DNA of 64,000 bases, taken from contig NZ_CP150096.1 of NCBI RefSeq assembly GCF_038396765.1, forward strand, positions 4,943,001-5,007,000, written 5' to 3'. Numbering within the stretch: the stretch's first letter is position 1; each line of letters begins with the position of its first letter. The translations under genes and the position numbers were made by a program. Origin of the DNA: Chitinophaga caseinilytica (GTDB lineage Bacteria > Bacteroidota > Bacteroidia > Chitinophagales > Chitinophagaceae). Shown here piece by piece: positions 53,653-62,721 of the stretch. The notes below the pieces were generated by a model. That model made no database searches and was not told where the DNA came from. It saw nothing but the letters and a program-made list of their open reading frames with translations.

Positions 53653-56600
53653 ATGAATTTTTGGACTTTTTGTAAGTATGTCTTCCGTTGTCCGCAATGG
53701 AAGGCAGGCCAAAATCTATGTAAGGCGGGGCCCGGTTCCGGGAGGTACCGGAGCAGCCGCTTCACCACAATCGTGAATACGATGAAATTAACCGCCGCCT
53801 GTCTTTTTGCGGTCTGCATGCACGTCAGCGCAAAAAGCCTATCGCAAACGATCACGTTTTCCGGGAAAGACGTTCCTCTCGCCAGGGTGTTCGCCGCCGT
53901 GAAGAAGCAAACGGGATTCGTTTTCTTTTACAACAAAAGTATCGTCCGCGATGGGGCTACCATCAGCATCAACGCCAGTAACCAGCCGTTGGAAAACTTC
54001 CTGAAAGAAGCTTTGCGCGGCCAGTTCCTCGAATATTCCATCGAAGACAAGGTGATCGTGATCTCGCGCAAGCCGGTGGAATCGTTGCCGGACATGCCGC
54101 CGCCCATTAATATCACCGGCCGCATCTCCGACGACCGGGGGCTGCCGCTGCCGGGGGTTTCCATCAAGGTGAAAGGTACCGGGCGCGGCGCTACCACGAA
54201 CTCCGACGGGGTTTTCAGCATTTCCAACATCCCGGAAGATGCGTTCCTCATCATTTCCTACATCGGGTTCGAAACGCGCGAAGTGGCCGTACAGGGCCGC
54301 ACGGCGCTCGATCTGCAACTGATACCCGCCAGTAAGGATATCGAAGGCGTGACGGTGGTGGGATATTCCTCCAAGAACGTCAAATACCTGTCCAGCGCCG
54401 TGAGCACCGTTTCCCGCGAGAAGCTCCGCGACGTGACGAGCAACAGCCTTTCCAACCTCCTCCAGGGCAAGGCGCCCGGCGTAGTGGTGAGCTCCGGTTC
54501 CGGCGATCCGGCATCCGGCAACAGCGTTACCATCCGCGGACAGGGCACCCTGGCCGGCAACCCCTCCCCGCTCATGGTGGTAGACGGCAACATCGGCGGA
54601 TCGTTCAACCCCTCCGACGTGGAATCCGTCACCATCCTCAAAGACGCCGCCGCTACGGGGCTTTACGGTTCCCGCGCCGCCAACGGCGTTATCATCGTTA
54701 CCACCCGCCAGGGCCGCGCCGGAAAAACCCGCATCGAAGTGAACGCCGTCACCGGTTTCAACAAAGCCGATTTCGGGAAGTTCAAACTGATGAACAGCCG
54801 CGAGCTGTACGACTACCAGAAAACCTTCACCACCCGGTCAGACACCGTCCTCAATACGGATACCGACTGGCTGGACATCGCCTTCCGCACCGCCATGACG
54901 CAGAGCTACACCGTTTCCGCATCGGGCGGTAGCGAAAAGACGCAGTTCTATACCGCGGGAACGTATTACAAGGAAGACGGCACGCTGCTTACCAACAGCA
55001 AATCCGCCTATAACTTCCGCGCCAACATTACCCATAAACTGAGCAGCAAGGTGAAGCTGGCCGTACTTATCAACGGCAGTTACGAAAAAGCCAACAACCA
55101 CCACAGCAGCACGTTGTACGGCGCATATACCAACCTGCCGTGGGACAAGCCCTACAATCCCGACGGCACCCCGCGCTTCGGCAGCGGCACCGGCTGGCTG
55201 GGGCGCGAGCAGCACAACTTTTTGTATTCGCTGCAGTATAACCAGTCGTTCAACCGCGCCATGACCTTCAACGGCGACCTGAACCTGGATTACGCCATCA
55301 ACCGGCATTTCACGTTCAGCACGTATAACCGCGCCAATATTTACAACTACAAATCCACCGAGTACTGGGACCAGCGTTCCAAAGAGGGTACCGCCGACAA
55401 GGGGTACCTGGCGCACAACATCAACTACAGCAACACGCTGCTCAGCTCCAACCGCCTCCGGTACGAAAACAGCTGGAGCGATCATAACCTCACCGTGCTC
55501 GGCGTGGCCGAAGCCGAGAAATTCTATGGCGACAACAACGGCATCGTTGGCCGCGGGCTACCTGCGGGGATGACGGCCATGAGCACGGCTACCGAAGCCA
55601 AATCCACGCCCACCGGCGGCCGCGACGAATACAGCTTCCAGAAATGGCTGGTGCAGGGCGATTACAATTTCGATAACCGGTATTTCTTCCTCGCGTCTTT
55701 CGTGCGGGATATCAGTTCCAAATTCGGCAACAACAACCCGGGCGGGAGCTTCTACCAGATCGGCGCCTCCTGGATTCTGAGCAACGAGAATTTCCTCGCC
55801 GGCAACCGCACCATCTCTTTCCTGAAGCTGCGCGCGAGCCATGGCACCGTGGGCAATCCGCCCATCCAGAACTATCAGGCGCTGGGTTTGTACCAATATG
55901 ACCAATCGGCCTCCTATGCCGGGCAGAGCGGCTCCTTCCCTTTCCAGAAAGCCAATCCCAACCTCACCTGGGAAAAGATCCGGGTGAACAACCTGGGCGT
56001 GGAGGTATCGTTCTTCAAAAGGATCGAGCTGAACGTGGATTTGTATGACAAACAGGCGAAATCCCTCCTCATGCTGCGCCCGCTGCCGCTCACGACCGGT
56101 TATACCAGCGTGATGGAAAACATCGGATCGATGCGCAACCGCGGGATGGAAATCACCCTGAACACGAAGAACCTCGTCAATGAGTTCAAATGGGAAACTT
56201 CGCTCAACTTCGCACTGAACCGCAATAAAGTGACGAAGCTGAACGGGAACGACAAGTTCGCCAGTCCCGGCACCAACCAGCCCGTGGGCCTCAACGAAGA
56301 TGTGGACAAATGGTACATGCGCATCTGGGCCGGCGTAGACCCCGCCACCGGGGATCCGCTCTGGGAGCGCGTAGTGACCGACGCCGACGGCAAAACCTAC
56401 CTCACCTACACCAACAGCTACAATGCCGCCACGCTGCAATATACCGGCACATCCTCTGCGCCGAAATTCACCGGCGGGATGCTGAACACGTTCAGCTTCA
56501 AAGGCGTGTACATGAGCGCGTTCTTCAATTTCGTGTACGGGAACGAGGTGTTCAACAGCTCGCGCCAGTTCTTCGATTCGGACGGTATTTACGACAGCTA

Positions 56601-56973
56601 TAACCAGATGGTACTGGCCGAAGGCTGGAGCCGGTGGAGCAAGCCCGGAGACGTGGCCACCCATCCCAAACCCTTGCTGGGCGGCAACAAAGCGTCTAAC
56701 GAGCCATCGTCGCGATTCCTGGAAGACGGCAGCTACGTTCGCCTGCGCAACGTGCAGATCGGGTACGACTTTCCCGCGGCGATGCTGCAAAGGATCAAGA
56801 TCGGCAGTATCCGCGTGTTCCTCAGCGGCGACAATCTCTGGACCGGCACCAAATTCTCCGGCATGGACCCCGAGGTTTCTTTCGTGAACGCGAACGGCTT
56901 TACCAAAGGCGTTTCCGGCACGAAGTACCCGATCAGCAAGAAAATATTACTGGGCGTAAACATCGGTTTCTAA
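53653..56973 (+). CDS. SusC/RagA TonB-dependent transporter with STN signalling domain
   Basis: 1106 residues from the ATG at 53653; an in-frame ATG at 53542 only adds a hydrophilic stretch. Signal region about 40-60 (MKLTAACLFAVCMHVSA). STN domain about 65-125 (VPLARVFAAVKKQTGFVFFYNK, FLKEALRGQFLEYSIED), carboxypeptidase-D-like domain about 145-225, plug about 235-360 (SNSLSNLLQGKAPGVVV, VTILKDAAATGLYGSRAANG) and a beta-barrel ending KILLGVNIGF. The STN domain touches FecR, so this is the sensor-transporter of the cassette. The N-terminal extension before the signal is common in such Chitinophagaceae proteins. Confidence 0.93.
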   Translation: MNFWTFCKYVFRCPQWKAGQNLCKAGPGSGRYRSSRFTTIVNTMKLTAACLFAVCMHVSAKSLSQTITFSGKDVPLARVFAAVKKQTGFVFFYNKSIVRDGATISINASNQPLENFLKEALRGQFLEYSIEDKVIVISRKPVESLPDMPPPINITGRISDDRGLPLPGVSIKVKGTGRGATTNSDGVFSISNIPEDAFLIISYIGFETREVAVQGRTALDLQLIPASKDIEGVTVVGYSSKNVKYLSSAVSTVSREKLRDVTSNSLSNLLQGKAPGVVVSSGSGDPASGNSVTIRGQGTLAGNPSPLMVVDGNIGGSFNPSDVESVTILKDAAATGLYGSRAANGVIIVTTRQGRAGKTRIEVNAVTGFNKADFGKFKLMNSRELYDYQKTFTTRSDTVLNTDTDWLDIAFRTAMTQSYTVSASGGSEKTQFYTAGTYYKEDGTLLTNSKSAYNFRANITHKLSSKVKLAVLINGSYEKANNHHSSTLYGAYTNLPWDKPYNPDGTPRFGSGTGWLGREQHNFLYSLQYNQSFNRAMTFNGDLNLDYAINRHFTFSTYNRANIYNYKSTEYWDQRSKEGTADKGYLAHNINYSNTLLSSNRLRYENSWSDHNLTVLGVAEAEKFYGDNNGIVGRGLPAGMTAMSTATEAKSTPTGGRDEYSFQKWLVQGDYNFDNRYFFLASFVRDISSKFGNNNPGGSFYQIGASWILSNENFLAGNRTISFLKLRASHGTVGNPPIQNYQALGLYQYDQSASYAGQSGSFPFQKANPNLTWEKIRVNNLGVEVSFFKRIELNVDLYDKQAKSLLMLRPLPLTTGYTSVMENIGSMRNRGMEITLNTKNLVNEFKWETSLNFALNRNKVTKLNGNDKFASPGTNQPVGLNEDVDKWYMRIWAGVDPATGDPLWERVVTDADGKTYLTYTNSYNAATLQYTGTSSAPKFTGGMLNTFSFKGVYMSAFFNFVYGNEVFNSSRQFFDSDGIYDSYNQMVLAEGWSRWSKPGDVATHPKPLLGGNKASNEPSSRFLEDGSYVRLRNVQIGYDFPAAMLQRIKIGSIRVFLSGDNLWTGTKFSGMDPEVSFVNANGFTKGVSGTKYPISKKILLGVNIGF

Positions 56974-56975
56974 AA

Positions 56976-58511
56976 ATGAGAACAATGACATCAACATACC
57001 GCTTTCTCCTGCTGGGCGTGCTGGCCCTGAGCCTCGGCACCGCCTGCAAGAAGACCTTCGAGCCGTCGACCGCCAAGAACGAGGACGATGCGCTCAAAAA
57101 TGAGGCGGACGTGAAATCCGCCACCATCGGCACCTACGCAGTGCTCAAAAACGCCGACTATGTGCGCTCCTTCCACTTTTTATCGGAATACCAGGGAGAT
57201 AACATTGCGCAGGCCCAAACGTCTTCCGATGCGCTGTCTAACGCATACAGATATACGCATCTGGTGGATATGAGCCATGTGAACAACGTCTGGCGCCAAT
57301 CGTACGGCGTGGTGAACGCCGCCAACAAGGTGATCGCCTTTACGCCGGACGGGGCTTCGGCCGGCATGAAGCAGCTGAAGGGCGAAAACCTGTACCTCCG
57401 CGCCATGATCTACTTCAACCTCGTCCGCATTTTCGGGCGGCCGTATACCCAGGGCAACGGTACCAACGAAGCCGTGCCCCTCATATTGGAATCTACCACC
57501 ACCGAGCTGCCGGCACGCAATTCCGTGAAGGAAATCTACGATCAGGTGGTAGCCGACCTGCTCAAAGCCATCGACCTGATGACTGAAAGGAAAAGCAATA
57601 ATTTCGCGTCGAAGGAAGTGGCACAGGCACTCCTGGCCCGCGTGTACCTTTATATGGGCAACAACGCCAAAGCCATCGAATTCGCCAATCTCGTCATCAA
57701 TTCCGGCCGCTACAACCTGCTGACGGGCGATGCGTACAAGAATTATTTCCGCAGCGTGCCCGAAGACAACCGCGAGACCATTTTCTGCATCCGCCACACC
57801 AAGGCCGAAAACCGCGACTTCAGCGCCATCGGTTCCATGTACTTCAGCGAAGGCGGCCAGGGGCAAACCGGCTGGGGCGAGATTTACGCTTCCACCCAAT
57901 ACATGGCCCTGCTCGATCAGCAGCCTGCCGACCTCCGTCATGCCTTCATTTCGCCGTACACCAACGCAGGTGACGTGCTGGGCTGGCCGTACGCCGTGCC
58001 CGTGGCGGATATCCGGATGAACACGCGCCTCAATCCCAACACGCCCATGTATTACATCAATAAGTACAATTACCAGGAAGGCCTGGTGAACCTCAGTTCG
58101 CCCGTGTACATGCGCCTGGCGGAGATGTACCTCATCCGCGCGGAAGCGAACGCCAAACAGGGAGGCGCAGGGCTCCAGCTGGCGGTAGACGACCTGAACA
58201 TGCTGCGCCAGCGCGCAGGGCTTTCCGGCACGGGCCTGCATACCCTCGCCAGTCTGGCCGCAGCCGGCAAATCCGTACTGGACGCAGTGTTGGAGGAAAG
58301 ACAACTGGAGCTCGCGTTCGAAGGGCACCGGGCGTACGATCTGTTCCGGAACAATCGTCCGCTGGAAAGGAACTACCCCGGCACGCATTCCCTCAACAAC
58401 ACGCCCAGCACCAACATCCAGCAAACCATCCTGCCCTCCGACAACCGGGTGATCTATTTTATCCCCAACCGCGAGCGCCTGGTGAACCCGAACCTCACCC
58501 AAAATCCGTAA
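56976..58511 (+). CDS. SusD/RagB-family outer-membrane lipoprotein
   Basis: The 511-residue lipoprotein has lipobox LGTAC (Cys near 25). SusD features: TIGTYAVLKNADYVRSF, LKGENLYLRAMIYFNLVRIFG and a C-terminal LEERQLELAFEGHRAYDLFRNNR. It begins 2 bp after the SusC stop and forms its surface lid. The next lipoprotein starts 3 bp later. Family certain. Confidence 0.94.
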   Translation: MRTMTSTYRFLLLGVLALSLGTACKKTFEPSTAKNEDDALKNEADVKSATIGTYAVLKNADYVRSFHFLSEYQGDNIAQAQTSSDALSNAYRYTHLVDMSHVNNVWRQSYGVVNAANKVIAFTPDGASAGMKQLKGENLYLRAMIYFNLVRIFGRPYTQGNGTNEAVPLILESTTTELPARNSVKEIYDQVVADLLKAIDLMTERKSNNFASKEVAQALLARVYLYMGNNAKAIEFANLVINSGRYNLLTGDAYKNYFRSVPEDNRETIFCIRHTKAENRDFSAIGSMYFSEGGQGQTGWGEIYASTQYMALLDQQPADLRHAFISPYTNAGDVLGWPYAVPVADIRMNTRLNPNTPMYYINKYNYQEGLVNLSSPVYMRLAEMYLIRAEANAKQGGAGLQLAVDDLNMLRQRAGLSGTGLHTLASLAAAGKSVLDAVLEERQLELAFEGHRAYDLFRNNRPLERNYPGTHSLNNTPSTNIQQTILPSDNRVIYFIPNRERLVNPNLTQNP

Positions 58512-58514
58512 AGC

Positions 58515-59045
58515 ATGAAACCATCAATTCTCTATCTATATCTCATGGCATGTATCGCGGCGGCAGGATGCGGCAAGGCCGATGCCGTTTTCTTTCAGGA
58601 CAAATCCACCGTGATGAAAGCCGACCGCACCGGCTGGAGCGCCACCGCCTCCAGCGAGGAAACCACTTGCGAAACCGCCACGGCCAACCTTGTGCTCGAC
58701 GGCAAAACCGCCACTTACTGGAGCTCGCAGGGTTGCCCGACCGTGTTGCCCTATCCACATTCCATCACCGTAGACATGAAAAACGCCATTCATCTCGTGA
58801 CGATCGACATCATTGCCCGGCAGAACGATGCCAACGGGATGACGCGCTTCAAGCTGGAAGGCAGTACCGACGGCGCTTCGTGGACGGTGCTGAAAGACAA
58901 TCTCGCATTCGTCCCCACCACGCGTACCGCCCAAAGCTATCCCGTGCCCTCTTCCGGCACGTTCCGGTACCTGCGGCTCACGGCCCTGGCGGGGCCCATC
59001 CAGAAAACCTTCCTGTCCGAAATAGAAGTATACACAACTAAATGA
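58515..59045 (+). CDS. Discoidin (F5/8 type C) domain lipoprotein
   Basis: The 176-residue lipoprotein has signal MKPSILYLYLMACIAAAGC (Cys near 19) and one F5/8 type C jelly-roll: GWSATASSEETTCETATANL, then VLDGKTATYWSSQG, then FKLEGSTDGASWTVL, then FRYLRLTALAGPIQKTFLSEIEVY. The domain binds terminal sugars on glycans or glycoproteins. It starts 3 bp after SusD and is probably the surface glycan-binding partner of this SusCD pair. Two cysteines in the module may form a disulfide. Confidence 0.85.
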   Translation: MKPSILYLYLMACIAAAGCGKADAVFFQDKSTVMKADRTGWSATASSEETTCETATANLVLDGKTATYWSSQGCPTVLPYPHSITVDMKNAIHLVTIDIIARQNDANGMTRFKLEGSTDGASWTVLKDNLAFVPTTRTAQSYPVPSSGTFRYLRLTALAGPIQKTFLSEIEVYTTK

Positions 59046-59086
59046 TCATCATACCTGCCAACGGTAGATGCTACTCTGAACCCCCG

Positions 59087-59116
59087 AAGCCCGTGACGCG
59101 CAAGCGCACGGGCTTT
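59087..59116 (+). terminator. Terminator of the sigma-FecR-SusCD-F5/8C unit
   Basis: Inverted repeat AAGCCCGTG/CACGGGCTT with an inner CGC/GCG, followed only by TTTCG. Moderate strength, about 40 bp past the last stop. Confidence 0.6.
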
Positions 59117-59275
59117 CGCATTCCCGCACACTCCACTGTCCGGAAACGGACATATATACACACGCTGGAAATGCTAACAAGCAATTACACAGCCGGTTAA
59201 TTTACTGGCATAACAGTTGTGCCCCGTTTCCCGGGTGGTGCCGTTGTTCATCTCCCCCAACCAAAACCCGTCGGC

Positions 59276-61648
59276 ATGTTGTACAATTACTTCAAGATGG
59301 CCTGGCGTTCCCTGCTGAACGACCGCCAGTTCGCGATCATCAATCTGCTGGGCCTTTCCATCAGCCTGGCCTGCGCATTACTGATCTGGCTATGGACGGT
59401 AGACGAGCTGGCCGTAGACCATTTCCATACGGCCGACAAACGGTTGTACCAGGTGATGCAAAACATCCGGCACGGGAACGGGATCGAAACAACGCCCAAT
59501 ACACCCGGGCCGCTGGCGGCCGCACTGAAAGCGGAATTTCCCGAAGTGGAAGAAGCCGCCACCGTGATGACGCCTTCCTGGTTTTCGGCGAGGGCCGGCA
59601 TTGCCAACGGGGATCTTCGCATGAAGGCGAACGCACAATTTGCCAGCGCAGGCTTTTTCAGGATGTTCAGTTATCCCGTTTTGAGCGGCGACACGGCAAG
59701 GCTTTTCAGCGATACCCGCACCATCGCCATATCCGACGAGCTGGCGGCGCGCCTTTTTCCCGGCGTGGACCCGGTTGGCCGGTCGGCCGACTTCCAGCTG
59801 GATGAATTCAGTGGCAATTATGTTGTAGCGGCCGTGTTCGCGCAAACGCAGGCTGCCAATTCCCAACCTTTCGATATCCTCCTCGGCTTCGAAAGCTTCC
59901 TTGAAAAACGCGCCGGGCTGCGCGAATGGGGAAACAGCGATCCGGCTACCTACGTGTTGCTCCGTAAAGACGCGGACGTTGCCGCATTTAAAAATAAACT
60001 GGAACACTTTTTCCAGGACCGGAAGCAGAATGAAGGCAGTACATTATTTGCGCGGCCTTTCGCGGACAGGTACCTGTATGGGCAGTACGAGAACGGCGTA
60101 CGGCAGGGCGGGCGCATCGCATATGTAAGATTGTTTACGCTGATCGCGGTTTTCATCCTCTTCGTAGCCTGTATCAACTTCATGAACCTCTCCACCGCCA
60201 GGGCCGCCCGGCGTATGAAAGAAACCGGTATCCGCAAAGCGGCCGGCGCTACCCGTGGCCACCTGGTGTTGCAACACCTCGGCGAATCGATGCTCATGAG
60301 CGGCTGCGCCGGGATGCTGGCGCTATTGTTCATCTGGCTGCTGCTACCTGCCTTCAACCAGTTCAGCGGCAAAAGCCTTGCTTTGCAGCCCGAACTACCG
60401 CTCGTGCTGACCATGCTGGCCATCATTTTGGTTACCGGCCTGCTGGCAGGCAGCTACCCCGCCTGGTACATTTCCCGTTTCCGGCCCGTAGCGGCGTTGA
60501 AAGGAAGCTTCAAAGCGGGCAACGGCGAAGCCTGGGTTAGAAAAGGACTGGTCGTTTTTCAGTTTGCATTGTCGGTAGCGGCGATCTGCGCCGTGCTCGT
60601 TATTTACCGGCAGGTAAGCTACATCCAGCATAAACATCTCGGCTACGACCGCAGCCACATCATACATTTTGAAATCCCCCTGGAAATGGAGCCCGCTAAA
60701 CTCGCGGCGGCAGAAAGCTTCGTGGGCGCGCTGCGGCAGTTGCCCGGCGTAACGGACGCGTCCAGCTACGGGCATAACCTGCTCGGAAAGCACGGCGAAG
60801 TAGGCGACATGCAATGGCCCGGCAAACCTTCCGGCAAGGGCGTTAATCTTGCGAATCTCGAAGTCGGTTTTCGCTTCCTGCAAACTACCGGCATCCAACT
60901 GAAAGCTGGACGGTACTTTTCGGAAAGCGCCGGAGCGCAGCAGGAAATCATCTTCAACGAAACGGCTATCCGGCAAATGGGCCTGCAAGACCCTATCGGC
61001 AAAACGGTCCGGCTTTGGGACCAGGACCGCCGGATCGTGGGCATCGCGGCCGATTTCAACTTCGAATCCCTGTACAACAACGTGGGGCCGTGTTTCTTCC
61101 AGACTTACCCCGTGATGCCGAACATCATCGTGAAGCTCGGCAACGGCGATCCATCCAACGCATTGGCCAACATCCGCCAAACTTTCGATCAATTCTTCAA
61201 AGGGCATGTGTTCGAGTTCATCTATATGGACGATGAATACCAGGCGATGTATGCCGCCGAGCACCAGGTAGCCGTGCTATCGCGCTACTTCACGGCGCTG
61301 GCGGTCCTCATTTCGTGCCTGGGCCTGTTTGGCCTGGCGGCGTTTACGGCGCAGAAAAGACGGAAAGAGATCGGTATCCGGAAAGTGCTGGGCGCAACGG
61401 TAGGCGGCGTAGTGCTGCTGCTTTGGAGAGATTTTCTCAAACTGTTGCTGCTCGCGGCGTTGATCGCTTTCCCGCTCGTGTGGTACGTGATGCGCGGGTG
61501 GCTGGACGACTTTGCCTACCGGGTGTGCTTCGGGGCGGATGTGTTCCTCATTGCCGGTGGCACAATGGCGGCGATCACACTGCTGACCATCAGCTATCAA
61601 TCCATCAAAGCGGCATTGGCCAACCCGGTGCAGTCGCTAAAGCAATAG
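59276..61648 (+). CDS. FtsX/MacB-type ABC transporter permease without a linked ATPase
   Basis: 790 residues from the ATG at 59276; the longer frame start adds a hydrophilic stretch. Two MacB-PCD/FtsX modules: first membrane span about 20-42 (FAIINLLGLSISLACALLIWLW), periplasmic core to about 270. FtsX spans then follow (LFTLIAVFILFVACINFMN, TGIRKAAGATRGHLV). A second core is followed by YFTALAVLISCLGLFGLAAFT and EIGIRKVLGATVGGVV. These permeases need a LolD/MacB-like ATPase, none of which is nearby. Such solitary long permeases are common in this phylum; possible roles include lipoprotein or peptide export. Monocistronic, terminated at 61684. Confidence 0.88.
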   Translation: MLYNYFKMAWRSLLNDRQFAIINLLGLSISLACALLIWLWTVDELAVDHFHTADKRLYQVMQNIRHGNGIETTPNTPGPLAAALKAEFPEVEEAATVMTPSWFSARAGIANGDLRMKANAQFASAGFFRMFSYPVLSGDTARLFSDTRTIAISDELAARLFPGVDPVGRSADFQLDEFSGNYVVAAVFAQTQAANSQPFDILLGFESFLEKRAGLREWGNSDPATYVLLRKDADVAAFKNKLEHFFQDRKQNEGSTLFARPFADRYLYGQYENGVRQGGRIAYVRLFTLIAVFILFVACINFMNLSTARAARRMKETGIRKAAGATRGHLVLQHLGESMLMSGCAGMLALLFIWLLLPAFNQFSGKSLALQPELPLVLTMLAIILVTGLLAGSYPAWYISRFRPVAALKGSFKAGNGEAWVRKGLVVFQFALSVAAICAVLVIYRQVSYIQHKHLGYDRSHIIHFEIPLEMEPAKLAAAESFVGALRQLPGVTDASSYGHNLLGKHGEVGDMQWPGKPSGKGVNLANLEVGFRFLQTTGIQLKAGRYFSESAGAQQEIIFNETAIRQMGLQDPIGKTVRLWDQDRRIVGIAADFNFESLYNNVGPCFFQTYPVMPNIIVKLGNGDPSNALANIRQTFDQFFKGHVFEFIYMDDEYQAMYAAEHQVAVLSRYFTALAVLISCLGLFGLAAFTAQKRRKEIGIRKVLGATVGGVVLLLWRDFLKLLLLAALIAFPLVWYVMRGWLDDFAYRVCFGADVFLIAGGTMAAITLLTISYQSIKAALANPVQSLKQ

Positions 61649-61672
61649 ATATCCAGTATCAACCACGGCCTT

Positions 61673-61712
61673 AAAAAGAAAAGGCTCCTCCGGATGAACC
61701 GGCGGAGCTTTT
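61673..61712. terminator. Bidirectional intrinsic terminator
   Basis: Stem GCTCCTCCGG/CCGGCGGAGC (one mismatch), loop ATGAA, with an A-rich run on the left and TTTT on the right. Serves the permease gene and the convergent small secreted protein gene. Confidence 0.75.
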
Positions 61713-61738
61713 CGTATTGGTCAAAAAAGAGGAAATAC

Positions 61739-62239
61739 TTATTTACCGCCGCAATTGGCGTACTCGATCGGCAATTCGTAATACTCGCTCGCATCCGGGC
61801 AACCGCTCACCGTCACCGTAGCGATGATGCTGTAAAAACCCACCGGTAACGTGGCCGGCAGCGCATAGGAATTCGTGTCTGAGAAATTGTAAATATTCCC
61901 CTGCGACACGATGTTGCCGAATCCGTCCCAAACCTCGTAATGCAGCGTGATGGCGCCTACGGAAAATGGCTGGTTCAGCCAGGCGCGGAACGTATTCACA
62001 TAATCGTCGAAATCATAAGGATGGTTGCAGAGCGTGGAACCGCCGCCCAGGCCGTTGGAACTGGATTCCATGTAAGAAATAACGAAATCGTTGCAGGGAT
62101 CGGCGGCGTTCTTCAGATGTTTTTCGAATTTCCTTTCCGCATTCACGACGTCGAGGATGTTGTTGCTTTGGGCTTTAAGGAGGGCGGGCAGGAACAACAG
62201 GGACATGGAAGCCATCGCCAGTTTCAGGATTGTTTTCAT
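61739..62239 (-). CDS. Small secreted protein of unknown function
   Basis: The 166-residue product has signal peptide MKTILKLAMASMSLLFLPALLKAQ (about 1-24). The mature part contains a short helix (ILDVVNAERKFEKHLK), paired cysteines (PCNDF, TLCNH, SGCPD, YANCGG) suggesting disulfides, and beta-rich aromatic patterns (AITLHYEVWDGFGNIV). No family recognised. It lies alone between a terminator and a 480-bp AT-rich upstream region with direct repeats. Confidence 0.68.
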   Translation of the reverse strand: MKTILKLAMASMSLLFLPALLKAQSNNILDVVNAERKFEKHLKNAADPCNDFVISYMESSSNGLGGGSTLCNHPYDFDDYVNTFRAWLNQPFSVGAITLHYEVWDGFGNIVSQGNIYNFSDTNSYALPATLPVGFYSIIATVTVSGCPDASEYYELPIEYANCGGK

Positions 62240-62687
62240 GGAGCTTTTATTGAGGGTTTTTAAAAATGAATATGGTTTTCCAGGTTACAAACCGATCTTT
62301 CCGGTCAACGAACAACAATTTACGGCTACCCTGGCTCAAGGCTGCGCCTGCGGCGTTAAGAAATTGAAAAGTTTAAGGAAACGTAAGCCTCCCCACTGAT
62401 ATCAATACAATTTAATCAATTTTCAATACAATTTATACTATTTAAAAAGATATTGTAAGAAATTAAAATCAAATGGAACCCATGTAATTAGTACAAGATT
62501 CCTTGCAGAAAGCCAGGACTGGTGAATCCGAAAAAACGAACATCCGGCCCCAAGGAGGAGCCGGATGCAGGATATGGTCCGCGCAGAAGCGTTAATTGGA
62601 TTCGGTACGGTCGTACGAGAACTGGATGGGTAAACTTGCCATTGCATTCCGATTTAAGTGATGTAATTAATGATGAATATTTTCTGG
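62240..62687. other. AT-rich intergenic region with phased direct repeats and a hairpin
   Basis: About 450 bp with no convincing gene; a 71-codon plus-strand frame at 62522-62737 has no signal or motif and overlaps a terminator. The 12-mer CAATACAATTTA occurs at 62403-62414 and 62424-62435, 21 bp apart. A hairpin CATCCGG/CCGGATG lies at 62541-62567. The region upstream of the small secreted protein may hold its promoter. Confidence 0.45.
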
Positions 62688-62714
62688 AAAAGCGGGCGCC
62701 CGAACGGCGCCCGC
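62688..62714 (-). terminator. Intrinsic terminator of the pirin gene
   Basis: Perfect 9-bp stem GCGGGCGCC/GGCGCCCGC with loop CGAAC; on the minus strand TTTT follows. 7 bp past the pirin stop. Confidence 0.82.
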
Positions 62715-62721
62715 CGGAATA

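Noticed and set aside
54000..56900. Long minus-strand frames antisense to SusC genes
   Set aside because: GC-rich coding DNA gives open antisense frames; the plus-strand proteins have complete conserved domains.
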